Assembly (NCBI RefSeq): GCF_001556045.1
Contig: NZ_LSIC01000078.1
Span: forward strand, 1-64,000
Source: Bradyrhizobium sp. CCH5-F6
Lineage (GTDB): Bacteria; Pseudomonadota; Alphaproteobacteria; Rhizobiales; Xanthobacteraceae
DNA: 64,000 nt
Direction of reading: 5' to 3'
In this document: piece by piece, positions 25,546 through 33,919 of the stretch
Numbering within the stretch: position 1 is the first letter of the stretch
Layout of the letters: every line of letters starts with the position of its first letter
The notes under the pieces: generated by a model
The model's input: the letters and a program-made list of their open reading frames with translations, nothing else
The model's database searches: none
What the model was told of the DNA's origin: nothing
Position numbers and translations under genes: made by a program

Positions 25546-28500
25546 TCATGCCGCGGCCCCATCCTCCGGCTTGATGCGGAACCAGGCCACGTAAAGCGCC
25601 GGCAGGAACAGGAGAGTCAGCACGGTGCCGACGATGATGCCGCCCATCATGGCGTAGGCCATCGGCCCCCAGAAAACCTCCCGCGAGATCGGGATCAGCG
25701 CGAGGCTGGCCGCGGCGGCGGTGAGCAGGATCGGGCGCATCCGGTGTTCGGTGGCTTCGATCACGGCCTGCCAGGCGGGCTTTCCTTCGTCGCGCAGATG
25801 TTCGATCTGCACGATCAGGATCACCGAGTTCCGGATCAGGATGCCGATCAGCGCCAACACGCCAAGGATGGCGACGAAGCCGAGCGGAGCCCTGCTCGGA
25901 AGCAAGGCCGCGACCACGCCGATCAGCGCGAGGGGCGCCACCGCAAACACCAAAAACAGCCGGCTGAAGCTCTGCAACTGGATCATCAGGATGGTCGCCA
26001 TGATGAACAACATGACGGGAATGACCGCGGCGATCGGCGCCTGCGATTTGGCGCTCTGCTCGACGGCACCGCCGATCACGACCTGGTAGCCCACCGGCAG
26101 TTTCGCCGAGAATTCGGCGATCGGCTGCTGCAATTGCTTGACGATGGTGGCCGGCTGCACGTCGTCGAGCACGCCGGCGGCGAGCGTGATGGTAGGAAGT
26201 CGCGAGCGTCGCCAGATCGTCGGCTGCTCGAGCTGGTAGCGGAATTGCGCCACGGCCGCGAGCGGTACGGACTGACCGCTGGTGCCCGACAATTGAAGAT
26301 TCCGAAGGGTTTCGATCGAACCTCGTTCCGAGTCGTTGGCGCGGCCGAGCACGTTGATCAGATAGATGTCGTCGCGCACCTGAGTGATTGAGGTTCCATC
26401 GACGATGCCGTTCAACGTCGATGCGATATCCTTGGTGGTGACGCCGAGTTGGCGTGCCTTGTCCTGCAAGACTTCGACCTTCACGACGCGGGCCGGCTCC
26501 ATCCAGTCGAACACCACGCTGCCGAGATGCGGATTGTCCGACATCAACCCCGCAAGTTGCTGGGCATAGGCGCGGACTTTTCCGACGTCCGGACCGCTGA
26601 GCCGGTACTGCACCGGCCGGCCGACCGGTGGACCGATGTCGAGCAGCTTCACGTTGGCGTCGGTCCCGGGAAACGTCTTCTTCAGGTAGGCCTGCAATTC
26701 GCCTCTCAGCCGGTCACGGGCCTCGAGATTCCTCGTGACGATCACCATTTGACCGAAAGAGACGTCCGCCGGCTGCACGTCGAAAGACAGCACGAAGCGC
26801 GGAGCCCCCTGCCCGACATAGGTCGACCAGTGATCGATGTCGCGCTGCCCTTGCAGGGCTTCCCGCTCGAACTGCGCCATCTGCGCGTTGGTTTCCGCGA
26901 TCGAGCTGTTCTGCGGCAAATTCCAGTCCACGATCAACTCGTTGCGATCCGACGACGGAAAGAATTGCTGCTGCACGTAGCTCAGGCCGAAGACCGAAAG
27001 CAGGAAGGCGCCGAGGGTCACGCCGATGGTGAGCCAGCGGTGGTTCATGCAGAACCTGAGTGCGCGGCCGAAGGCGGCCGAGAACCAGCCCTGTTTCTCG
27101 TGATGGCCTTCCATCCTGCTCGGCAGGATGGCAACCCCGAGCAGAGGCGTGAACAGCACCGCGACGATCCACGACACGATGAGCGAGACGGCGATGACGA
27201 CGAACAGGGTAAAGGTGAATTCGCCGGCCGCGCTGCTGTTGAGGCCGATCGGGACGAAACTGGCGACGGTGACCAGCGTGCCCGTCAGCATGGGAAAGGC
27301 TGTCGAGGTATAGACGTAAGTTGCCGCCTTGGCGAGCGTATCGCCCAATTCCAGCCGGGCCACCATCATCTCGACGGCGATCATGGCGTCGTCTACCAGC
27401 AGGCCGAGAGCGATGATGAGCGCGCCCAGCGAAATGCGCTGCAGAGAGACGCCGGTGTAGAGCATGACGACGAAGGTGATCGCAAGCACCAGCGGAATCG
27501 ATATCGCGACCACGAGGCCCGCGCGCAAGCCGAGGCTGATGAAGCTGATGGCCAGCACGATGACGATCGCCTCGAACAGGGCACGGGTAAAGCCGGAGAC
27601 CGCCTCGTCCACGATCTTCGGTTGGTCCGATACCAGATGGATCTCGGCGCCGACCGGCAGGTCGCCGGAGATGCGTGCCATCTCTTTCTGCAGCGCCTCA
27701 CCGAACTTGAGCAGATTGGCGCCCGGCTTCATGCCGATGGTGAGGCCGATCGCCGGCTTGCCATTGAACCTGAACAGCGACGTCGGCGGATCGACGTAAC
27801 CGCGACGGACGGTTGCCACGTCCGTAAGGGGGAAAAAACGATCGTTGACGCGCAGATTGATCGACTTCAGGCTCTCTTCGGTGGTGAACTGGCCGCTGAC
27901 CCTGACGAGAATTCGTTCCGGCCCCGCCTGCAGCACGCCCGACGGCGTGATGGCGTTCTGGGCCTGGAGCGAGGACTGTATCGATTGCTGGTCGAGCCCG
28001 AGCGCCGCGACCTTTCGGGTCGAGAACTCGAGATAGATCACCTCGTCCTGCGCGCCGACGATATCGACGCGTCCGACGTCCGGGACCTGCAACACCTTGG
28101 CGCGCACGTCCTCGACGCGGTCGCGCAACTGGCGCTGTGTCAGGCCGTCGCTGGTGAGCGCGTAGATGTTGCCGAAAACGTCGCCGAAGCGATCATTGAA
28201 TGCCGGGCCGACGACACCGCTCGGAAAGTCGCCCTGGATGTCGGCGATCATGTTGCGGACGCGCAGCCAGGTCGGGACCACGTCGCGGGCCTTGGTGGTA
28301 TCGCGCAAGTTCACGAACACCGTGGTTTGACCGGGCGTCGTGATGCTCTTCGTGTAGTCGAGCGTTTCGAGCTCTTCCAGCTTCTTCTCGATCCGGTCGG
28401 TGACCTGCTTGGTGACCTCCTCAGCCGAAGCGCCCGGCCATTTGGCCTGGATCAGCATCGTCTTGATCGTGAAGGCCGGATCCTCCTCGCGCCCCAGATT

Positions 28501-28599
28501 GACATAGGCATACAGGCCGACAGCCATGAAGGCGATCATGAAGTACCACACCAGCGCGCGGTGATGCAGCGCCCAGTCGGAAAGGTTGAAGGGTTTCAA
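25546..28599 (-). CDS. RND efflux transporter permease
   Basis: A 1017-residue AcrB/CusA-superfamily inner-membrane pump with twelve predicted helices and two large periplasmic loops. The first helix is near MIAFMAVGLYAYVNLG, followed by the porter region REEDPAF. The paired Asp residues that carry protons are in ALGLLVDDAMIAVEM. A second helix bundle ends the protein (LALIGILIRNSVILIVQIEH). It starts at TTG (28599), overlapping the adaptor stop as TTGA; the next in-frame Met would delete the first helix. It is the last of three genes with two adaptors, as in TriABC-type pumps. No outer-membrane channel gene is adjacent. Confidence 0.92.
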   Translation of the reverse strand: MKPFNLSDWALHHRALVWYFMIAFMAVGLYAYVNLGREEDPAFTIKTMLIQAKWPGASAEEVTKQVTDRIEKKLEELETLDYTKSITTPGQTTVFVNLRDTTKARDVVPTWLRVRNMIADIQGDFPSGVVGPAFNDRFGDVFGNIYALTSDGLTQRQLRDRVEDVRAKVLQVPDVGRVDIVGAQDEVIYLEFSTRKVAALGLDQQSIQSSLQAQNAITPSGVLQAGPERILVRVSGQFTTEESLKSINLRVNDRFFPLTDVATVRRGYVDPPTSLFRFNGKPAIGLTIGMKPGANLLKFGEALQKEMARISGDLPVGAEIHLVSDQPKIVDEAVSGFTRALFEAIVIVLAISFISLGLRAGLVVAISIPLVLAITFVVMLYTGVSLQRISLGALIIALGLLVDDAMIAVEMMVARLELGDTLAKAATYVYTSTAFPMLTGTLVTVASFVPIGLNSSAAGEFTFTLFVVIAVSLIVSWIVAVLFTPLLGVAILPSRMEGHHEKQGWFSAAFGRALRFCMNHRWLTIGVTLGAFLLSVFGLSYVQQQFFPSSDRNELIVDWNLPQNSSIAETNAQMAQFEREALQGQRDIDHWSTYVGQGAPRFVLSFDVQPADVSFGQMVIVTRNLEARDRLRGELQAYLKKTFPGTDANVKLLDIGPPVGRPVQYRLSGPDVGKVRAYAQQLAGLMSDNPHLGSVVFDWMEPARVVKVEVLQDKARQLGVTTKDIASTLNGIVDGTSITQVRDDIYLINVLGRANDSERGSIETLRNLQLSGTSGQSVPLAAVAQFRYQLEQPTIWRRSRLPTITLAAGVLDDVQPATIVKQLQQPIAEFSAKLPVGYQVVIGGAVEQSAKSQAPIAAVIPVMLFIMATILMIQLQSFSRLFLVFAVAPLALIGVVAALLPSRAPLGFVAILGVLALIGILIRNSVILIVQIEHLRDEGKPAWQAVIEATEHRMRPILLTAAAASLALIPISREVFWGPMAYAMMGGIIVGTVLTLLFLPALYVAWFRIKPEDGAAA

Positions 28600-29669
28600 T
28601 TTGCGGGTTCCTGTTCGAGGCGGACCTTCTGGCCCTCCTTGAGATGATGCACACCGGCGGTCACCACACGGTCGCCGGCCGCGATACCGCTCGTCACGTC
28701 GACCGAGCCATCATCGTTCGAGATGACTTCGACATTGCGCGTTGCGACCGACCTCGTCGCGGGATCGAACACCCAGACGCTGGACTTGCCGTCCCGGGTC
28801 AGGATCGCCGACGACGGCAGACGAAATCCCGGTACCGGCTTGCCTGGAATGAATGTCGTGACCGTCGATCCCAGGCGAAATGTTTCGGGCGCCGATTCGA
28901 GCGTGATGCGAACACGGCGCAGACGCGTCAGCGTGTCGGATTGCGGGCCGATCTCGCGCAACTTGCCCTCGGCGCGGCTGTCGGGATCGAGCTGCAGGCT
29001 GACTGTCAGCGGCATGCCTGTTTGCAGGGTTTCGGCCAGATCGGAGGCGACGTCGATCACCGCCTCGCGGACGTCGGGCCGAGCCACGGTAACCACGGTC
29101 TGGCCGGGACTGACGATCTGTCCGACCTGCGCGCCGACGGCCGTGACCACACCGGCATATTCTGCGTTGAGTTTGGTATAGCCGAGTTGCTCGCGCGCCT
29201 TGGCGAGATCGGATTGGGCGCGAACGACCCCGGCCTGTGCCGCCGCATAGCTTTGTTCGGCGGAGTCGAGGCTTGCTTGCGTCGTGGCACCGGTTTCGAG
29301 CAGGGTGCGCTGCCGCCCCGCCGTGCCGGATGCGTTGGACAGCTGCCCCTGGGCGGTGGTCAGCGCCCCCATGGTGGACCTCACGGCCAGTTCGGCCGCG
29401 GTCGCATCCACGGCCGCGAGCGGCTGCCCCTTCTCGACGGTGTCGCCGACATTGACTCGCCGCGCGATCAGGCGGCCCAGCATGCGGAATCCGTAGTCGG
29501 TCTGATATCGCGGCTGGATCGTTCCAACCACGCTGATGCTGGCGGCGCCGCGCGGGACAACCACCATTGAGAGAACCGGCCGGATCGGGTCGGGCGCGGC
29601 GGGCTTGTCGCCACAACCGGCGAGGATCGCGCAGGCCGCGATCATGCCAAGGGTCCGGAGGCGGCTCAT
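28596..29669 (-). CDS. RND efflux periplasmic adaptor subunit 2 (lipoprotein)
   Basis: A 357-residue membrane fusion protein with a lipoprotein signal (LAGC, Cys19). Lipoyl-like halves (GRLIARRVNVGDTVEKGQPL and AEYAGVVTAVGAQVGQIV) flank a helical hairpin, followed by a beta-barrel and the membrane-proximal domain ending GDRVVTAGVHHLKEGQKV. Its ATG overlaps the previous stop (ATGA), and its own stop overlaps the permease TTG. It is a divergent paralogue of the first adaptor, suggesting a pump that needs two different adaptors. Confidence 0.92.
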   Translation of the reverse strand: MSRLRTLGMIAACAILAGCGDKPAAPDPIRPVLSMVVVPRGAASISVVGTIQPRYQTDYGFRMLGRLIARRVNVGDTVEKGQPLAAVDATAAELAVRSTMGALTTAQGQLSNASGTAGRQRTLLETGATTQASLDSAEQSYAAAQAGVVRAQSDLAKAREQLGYTKLNAEYAGVVTAVGAQVGQIVSPGQTVVTVARPDVREAVIDVASDLAETLQTGMPLTVSLQLDPDSRAEGKLREIGPQSDTLTRLRRVRITLESAPETFRLGSTVTTFIPGKPVPGFRLPSSAILTRDGKSSVWVFDPATRSVATRNVEVISNDDGSVDVTSGIAAGDRVVTAGVHHLKEGQKVRLEQEPAN

Positions 29670-30742
29670 GCGTCGTTCCCTTCAAAGGTCACGATCTGGC
29701 CAGGCCGCAGCAATTTCCCGCCGCTCGTGACGACGCGCTCGCCGAGAGCAAGCCCGGCGCCGACCACGAAAGTGCTTGTTTCGTAGCTTTCGACGACGAT
29801 GTCCCGAAGTGAAACGGCATGGGTCGCGGGGTCGATGACCCATACGGCCGGCCCCTTCAGGGATGCCGACATCGCATCCCAGGGCAACACGATCTTGTCG
29901 ACGGGCCGGCTCTTGCCTTCCCCGATGACGATGCTGCCGAGGGTCATTTCCGGCGGCGGATTCAGGATATCGATCTTGACCTTGACGGTCCCGGTCTTGG
30001 GATCGAGCGTGGGGGAAATTTCGCGAACCTTGCCGAGCGCGGTAATGTCCGGCTTCGACACCAGCGCGAGCTGGATCGTGTCGCCTTCGGGCTTTTGCAG
30101 GAAGATGGATTCGTAGACGTCGAAGACCGCGTCGCGCGCACCGTCTTCGGCGAGCGTGTAGGCCGATTGGGCCGATTGCGCGACCTGGCCGACCTCGATG
30201 TTGCGGGCCGTGATGATGCCTGCCGCACTCGCCCGAAGCTCCGTGTATCCGAGCGCATCGGTCGAAGTGCCCAATTGGGCCCTCGCGGCTTCGAGATTTC
30301 CTTCGGCGGTATGGAGCGCTTCCTGCGCCTGATCGTAAGAGGGCCGGGTCGTGAATCCGCTGGCCATCAAGGTTTTCTGACGCTGGAAATTCGCTGTGGC
30401 CACCCGCAATTGCGCTTCGGCCGATGTCACGGCGGCCTTCGCGCCTTCGAGGTCGGCGAGCTGTTCGGTGGGATCGATCCTGGCCAGCACTTCACCGGCC
30501 TTGACGTGGTCTCCAACATCGACGAGCCGCTCGGTCACTCGTCCGCTCACCTGAAACGACAATTCGCTGCTGACGCGCGCCTGGACATCGCCGGACAAGC
30601 GGATGGCCGTCTGGCGCGGCTTCAGGCTGACGACTTCGGATTTGACCAGCGCCGCAGGGCGAACCGGCGCCTGGTCTCTCCCGCAGGCGGAAGTCGACAC
30701 CGCCAGCAAGACCAAAAGTTGAATCCGGAAGAGTGATCGCAT
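29666..30742 (-). CDS. RND efflux periplasmic adaptor subunit 1 (probable lipoprotein)
   Basis: The 358-residue product, first in the efflux operon, has a short signal ending VSTSAC (a weak lipobox). Lipoyl half GRVTERLVDVGDHVKAGEVL, a coiled-coil hairpin with LEGAKAAVTSAEAQL, the second lipoyl half ASAAGIITARNIEVGQVA, a beta-barrel and a membrane-proximal domain ending GERVVTSGGKLLRPGQIV follow. The promoter lies within about 90 bases of the divergent TetR gene and contains a large palindrome that should govern expression. Confidence 0.92.
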   Translation of the reverse strand: MRSLFRIQLLVLLAVSTSACGRDQAPVRPAALVKSEVVSLKPRQTAIRLSGDVQARVSSELSFQVSGRVTERLVDVGDHVKAGEVLARIDPTEQLADLEGAKAAVTSAEAQLRVATANFQRQKTLMASGFTTRPSYDQAQEALHTAEGNLEAARAQLGTSTDALGYTELRASAAGIITARNIEVGQVAQSAQSAYTLAEDGARDAVFDVYESIFLQKPEGDTIQLALVSKPDITALGKVREISPTLDPKTGTVKVKIDILNPPPEMTLGSIVIGEGKSRPVDKIVLPWDAMSASLKGPAVWVIDPATHAVSLRDIVVESYETSTFVVGAGLALGERVVTSGGKLLRPGQIVTFEGNDA

Positions 30743-30771
30743 CGCCTGCCTCTACAGAGTAGCGTGCCGGG

Positions 30772-30805
30772 ATTATTATTGACTGACGGCAAAGTCAATA
30801 ATAAT
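30772..30805. promoter_or_regulatory. 34-base TetR-type operator palindrome
   Basis: Perfect 13-base arms ATTATTATTGACT and AGTCAATAATAAT flank an 8-base spacer. It lies 30 bases upstream of adaptor 1 and 28 bases upstream of the TetR start, so one repressor could control both divergent promoters. The AT-rich arms contrast sharply with the GC-rich surroundings. Confidence 0.85.
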
Positions 30806-30832
30806 GTGGTGACGGTGATTGTGTGGTGGTAA

Positions 30833-31477
30833 ATGACAGGTGAACCCAAGAAACGAGCCCGTCGGAAAGCGGAGCGTCCCGGGGAAATTCTTGAAGCGGC
30901 TTTCGAGGAATTCGTGAAAAGCGGTTACGCGGCCACTCGCCTGGAAGACGTGGCTGCGCGCGCCGGGGTGACGAAAGGGACGATCTATTTCTATTTCGAC
31001 ACCAAGGAGCGGGTCTTCGACGAGATGATCCGCTACAAGTCACAGTCGTTCTTTCCCAAGGTTCAAGACTACGCGAGTGGATTGCAGGGGAGCTGTGCAG
31101 AGCGCCTGCGATCGATGATCGTCTTCGTCCACAAGTACATCGCCGAAGACCGATCCTCACGCGAGACGCTCCGCTTCCTGATCGCCGAGGGCAGCCGGTT
31201 TCCCGGCCTGGTCGACCGGCACTACGACGAATTCATTCGCCCGATGATCGAGCGCTTCGAGGAGCTGATCGCAGACGGCATCGCCGCGGGTGAGTTCCGG
31301 CCGTTTCCTGCCATGGCATTCACCGAACTGATGCTGAGTCCAGGCTTGTTCCTCAGCTTCTGGTCGCTGCTTTTCGGCAGTCGCCGGCCGATCGACGTCG
31401 AAGCATTCACCGAGGCGAGTATCGACTTGCTGATGCAAGGCATCGTGCAACCTGCCTTGCAACACGATCGCGGCTGA
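30833..31477 (+). CDS. TetR/AcrR-family repressor of the adjacent RND operon
   Basis: A 214-residue regulator. The N-terminal helix-turn-helix includes ILEAAFEEFVKSGYAATRL and RAGVTKGTIYFYFDTKE, the TetR signature. The C-terminal helical ligand pocket resembles TetR_C of AcrR-type proteins. It is transcribed away from the two-adaptor RND operon across a perfect 34-base palindrome, the usual layout of an efflux repressor released by the pumped compound. Confidence 0.93.
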   Translation: MTGEPKKRARRKAERPGEILEAAFEEFVKSGYAATRLEDVAARAGVTKGTIYFYFDTKERVFDEMIRYKSQSFFPKVQDYASGLQGSCAERLRSMIVFVHKYIAEDRSSRETLRFLIAEGSRFPGLVDRHYDEFIRPMIERFEELIADGIAAGEFRPFPAMAFTELMLSPGLFLSFWSLLFGSRRPIDVEAFTEASIDLLMQGIVQPALQHDRG

Positions 31478-31629
31478 CGGGGCGGTCGAGATCGTCGGAC
31501 GCGGCTGGACGATACGCACATCAGATCACGCTATGATCCTGGCGCCGCGCTTGTTGCCGGTCCGAATGTCCCTACAATTGTCCCTCGCAACAGGCCGCAT
31601 CAGCAAATCCTCAGTCATCGGGAAACATC

Positions 31630-32778
31630 ATGGCCGATCTCCCCAACATCCCCCTGCCCGCCGGCATCCGCTCGCGTCACGTCGACGGCATCAACGGCTT
31701 GCGCATGCATGTGCTCGAGGCGGGCTTCGAGACCAAGGGGCGGCGCTGCATCCTGCTGCTGCACGGCTTTCCGGAGCTTGCCTTCTCCTGGCGCAAGGTG
31801 ATGCCGGCGCTGGCGGACGCGGGTCATCACGTGATCGCGCCGGATCAGCGCGGCTATGGACGCACGACGGGATGGAGTGCGGAGTACGACGGCGATCTCG
31901 CCCCCTTCTCGCTCCTCAATCTCGTGCGCGATGCGCTCGCCCTGGTGTTTGCGTTCGGCTACAGGCAGGTCGATGTGGTCGGCCATGATTTCGGCAGCCC
32001 TGTCGCAGCCTGGTGCGCCTTGATCCGGCCCGACGTGTTTCGCTCGGTGACGATGATGAGCGCGCCGTTCGGCGGACCGCCGCCGCTGGCGTTCGGCACG
32101 GTCGACACGCCGGCAAAGCCTGCGGCGGAAGACCCCGTTCATCGCGAGCTTGCCGCGCTGCCGCGGCCGCGAAAGCACTATCAATGGTACTACTCGACGC
32201 GCGAGGCGAACGCGGACATGCAGCACGCGCCGCAGGGCGTGCACGATTTCCTGCGCGCCTACTATCATCACAAGAGTGCCGACTGGACCGACAACAAGCC
32301 GTATCCGCTCGAGTCGTGGTCGGCGGGTGAGCTTGCGAAGCTGCCGACCTACTACGTGATGGACCTGCGCGAGACCATGGCCGAGACGGTGGCGAAGGAG
32401 ATGCCCTCGCGCGCGGCGATCGCTGCCAATCGCTGGCTGCCCGACAGCGACCTCGCCTATTACAGCGGCGAATATGGCCGCACTGGATTTCAGGGTGGGC
32501 TGCAATGGTATCGCTACGGCACATCGGGCACGCTCAACAGGGAGCTGCAATTGTTTGCCGGCCGCAGCATCGACGTGCCCTCCTGCTTCATCTCCGGCAA
32601 GCAGGACTGGGGCACCTATCAGCGCCCCGGCGTGTTCGAGGCGATGCAGAAAAGCGCGTGCACGAAGATGCTCGGCTGCCATCTCGTCGACGGCGCCGGC
32701 CATTGGGTGCAGCAGGAGCAGCCGGCCGAGGTCACCCGCTTGCTGCTGGACTTCCTCATCAGGGCCGGCACCGCCTGA
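31630..32778 (+). CDS. Epoxide hydrolase-like alpha/beta hydrolase
   Basis: The 382-residue product has the oxyanion motif LLLHGFPE and the nucleophile Asp120 in VVGHDFGSPVA (Asp rather than Ser, as in epoxide hydrolases and dehalogenases). A cap domain with Tyr residues (YYSGEYGRTGF) could protonate the epoxide, and the catalytic His is in DGAGHWVQQEQP. It should open an epoxide to a diol. GGGAAAC precedes the ATG. No oxygenase gene is adjacent, so the source of the epoxide is unknown. Confidence 0.9.
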   Translation: MADLPNIPLPAGIRSRHVDGINGLRMHVLEAGFETKGRRCILLLHGFPELAFSWRKVMPALADAGHHVIAPDQRGYGRTTGWSAEYDGDLAPFSLLNLVRDALALVFAFGYRQVDVVGHDFGSPVAAWCALIRPDVFRSVTMMSAPFGGPPPLAFGTVDTPAKPAAEDPVHRELAALPRPRKHYQWYYSTREANADMQHAPQGVHDFLRAYYHHKSADWTDNKPYPLESWSAGELAKLPTYYVMDLRETMAETVAKEMPSRAAIAANRWLPDSDLAYYSGEYGRTGFQGGLQWYRYGTSGTLNRELQLFAGRSIDVPSCFISGKQDWGTYQRPGVFEAMQKSACTKMLGCHLVDGAGHWVQQEQPAEVTRLLLDFLIRAGTA

Positions 32779-32807
32779 TTTGACCGGGGAACCACCGCGC
32801 CCTATAT

Positions 32808-32828
32808 AGTTTAGAATTATTCTAAACT
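32808..32828. promoter_or_regulatory. Irr box / iron control element upstream of mbfA
   Basis: Arms AGTTTAGAA and TTCTAAACT form a perfect 9-3-9 palindrome centred 27 bases before the mbfA GTG. It contains TTTAGAA...TTCTAAA, the motif bound by Irr in Rhizobiales. Irr is known to control mbfA in Bradyrhizobium; repression under low iron is expected because the box overlaps the promoter. Confidence 0.88.
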
Positions 32829-32844
32829 AGATGATGGGCCGGCC

Positions 32845-33816
32845 GTGAAGAACTTTGCCGATCTGACCGAGCGCGAGGTGCTGGCGGTTGCGATCTCCTC
32901 CGAGGAGGAAGACAGCCGCATTTACATGACCTTCGCCGAGGACCTGAAGGAGCGCTATCCCGACTCGGCGAAGCTGTTCGAGCAGATGGCCGAGGAGGAA
33001 CGCGGCCATCGCCACATGCTGCTGGAAACGTACGAGCAGCGCTTCGGCCAGCATCTGCCGCCGATCCGCCGCGAGGACGTCAAGGGCTTCCTGCGCCGCC
33101 GCCCGATCTGGCTGACCAAGAACCTGCCGCTCGACACGATCCGGAAGGAAGTCGAGACCATGGAACTGGAGGCCGAGCGCTTCTATGCGAAGGCCGCCGA
33201 GCAGGCCGAGGATGTCAACGTGCGCCGGCTGCTCGGGGATCTCGCCGAAGCCGAGAAGGCTCATGAGCATACCGCCGCGAAACTCACTGACGAGATCCTG
33301 AAGCCCGACGTGCGCGCCGAGGAAGACCGCACGCGACGCCGGATGTTCGTGCTGCAATATGTGCAGCCGGGCCTCGCCGGCCTGATGGACGGCTCGGTCT
33401 CGACGCTGGCGCCGCTGTTCGCCGCCGCCTTCGCCACGCACCAGAACTGGCAGACGTTCCTGGTGGGCCTCGCCGCCTCGATCGGCGCCGGGATCAGCAT
33501 GGGTTTTGCTGAGGCGCTGTCCGACGACGGCTCGCTCACCGGGCGCGGCTCGCCCTGGCTGCGCGGCATCACCTGCGGCGCGATGACCACGCTCGGCGGG
33601 CTCGGCCATACCGCGCCCTATCTCGTACCCGACAGCTGGGCCAACGCGTTCTGGATCGCCACCGCGATTGCATGCGTCGTCGTGTTCTTCGAATTGTGGG
33701 CGATCGCCTTCATCCGCTCGCGCTACATGGACACGCCGTTCCTCCAGGCCGTGTTCCAGATCGTCCTCGGCGGCGCCATCGTGCTGGCGGTGGGGATCGT
33801 GATCGGGGCGGCGTAG
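32845..33816 (+). CDS. mbfA: Membrane-bound ferritin-like iron exporter MbfA
   Basis: The 323-residue product has two domains. Residues 1-155 form a ferritin-like/rubrerythrin di-iron domain with ligand motifs [32 protein letters not shown] and [10 protein letters not shown]. The remainder is a VIT1/CCC1-type membrane domain with several helices ([20 protein letters not shown] to the C-terminus). MbfA exports ferrous iron and protects against iron and peroxide stress in Bradyrhizobium and Agrobacterium. The GTG start is the only in-frame option close to the promoter. The Irr box just upstream supports iron-dependent control. Confidence 0.94.
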   Translation: MKNFADLTEREVLAVAISSEEEDSRIYMTFAEDLKERYPDSAKLFEQMAEEERGHRHMLLETYEQRFGQHLPPIRREDVKGFLRRRPIWLTKNLPLDTIRKEVETMELEAERFYAKAAEQAEDVNVRRLLGDLAEAEKAHEHTAAKLTDEILKPDVRAEEDRTRRRMFVLQYVQPGLAGLMDGSVSTLAPLFAAAFATHQNWQTFLVGLAASIGAGISMGFAEALSDDGSLTGRGSPWLRGITCGAMTTLGGLGHTAPYLVPDSWANAFWIATAIACVVVFFELWAIAFIRSRYMDTPFLQAVFQIVLGGAIVLAVGIVIGAA

Positions 33817-33919
33817 GAGCCACACTGTCCCACTGACATAGCAATCGCCATCAAACAGCCGTTGCCGCGTTCGGCCAAACTGCGCATCATCCTCCAACAA
33901 CCAGAGCGGGAGAAGCGCC

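Noticed and set aside
26449..28647. Long plus-strand open frame opposite the RND permease
   Set aside because: It is antisense to a fully recognisable 1017-residue RND protein and has the His/Arg/Asp-rich composition typical of shadow frames.
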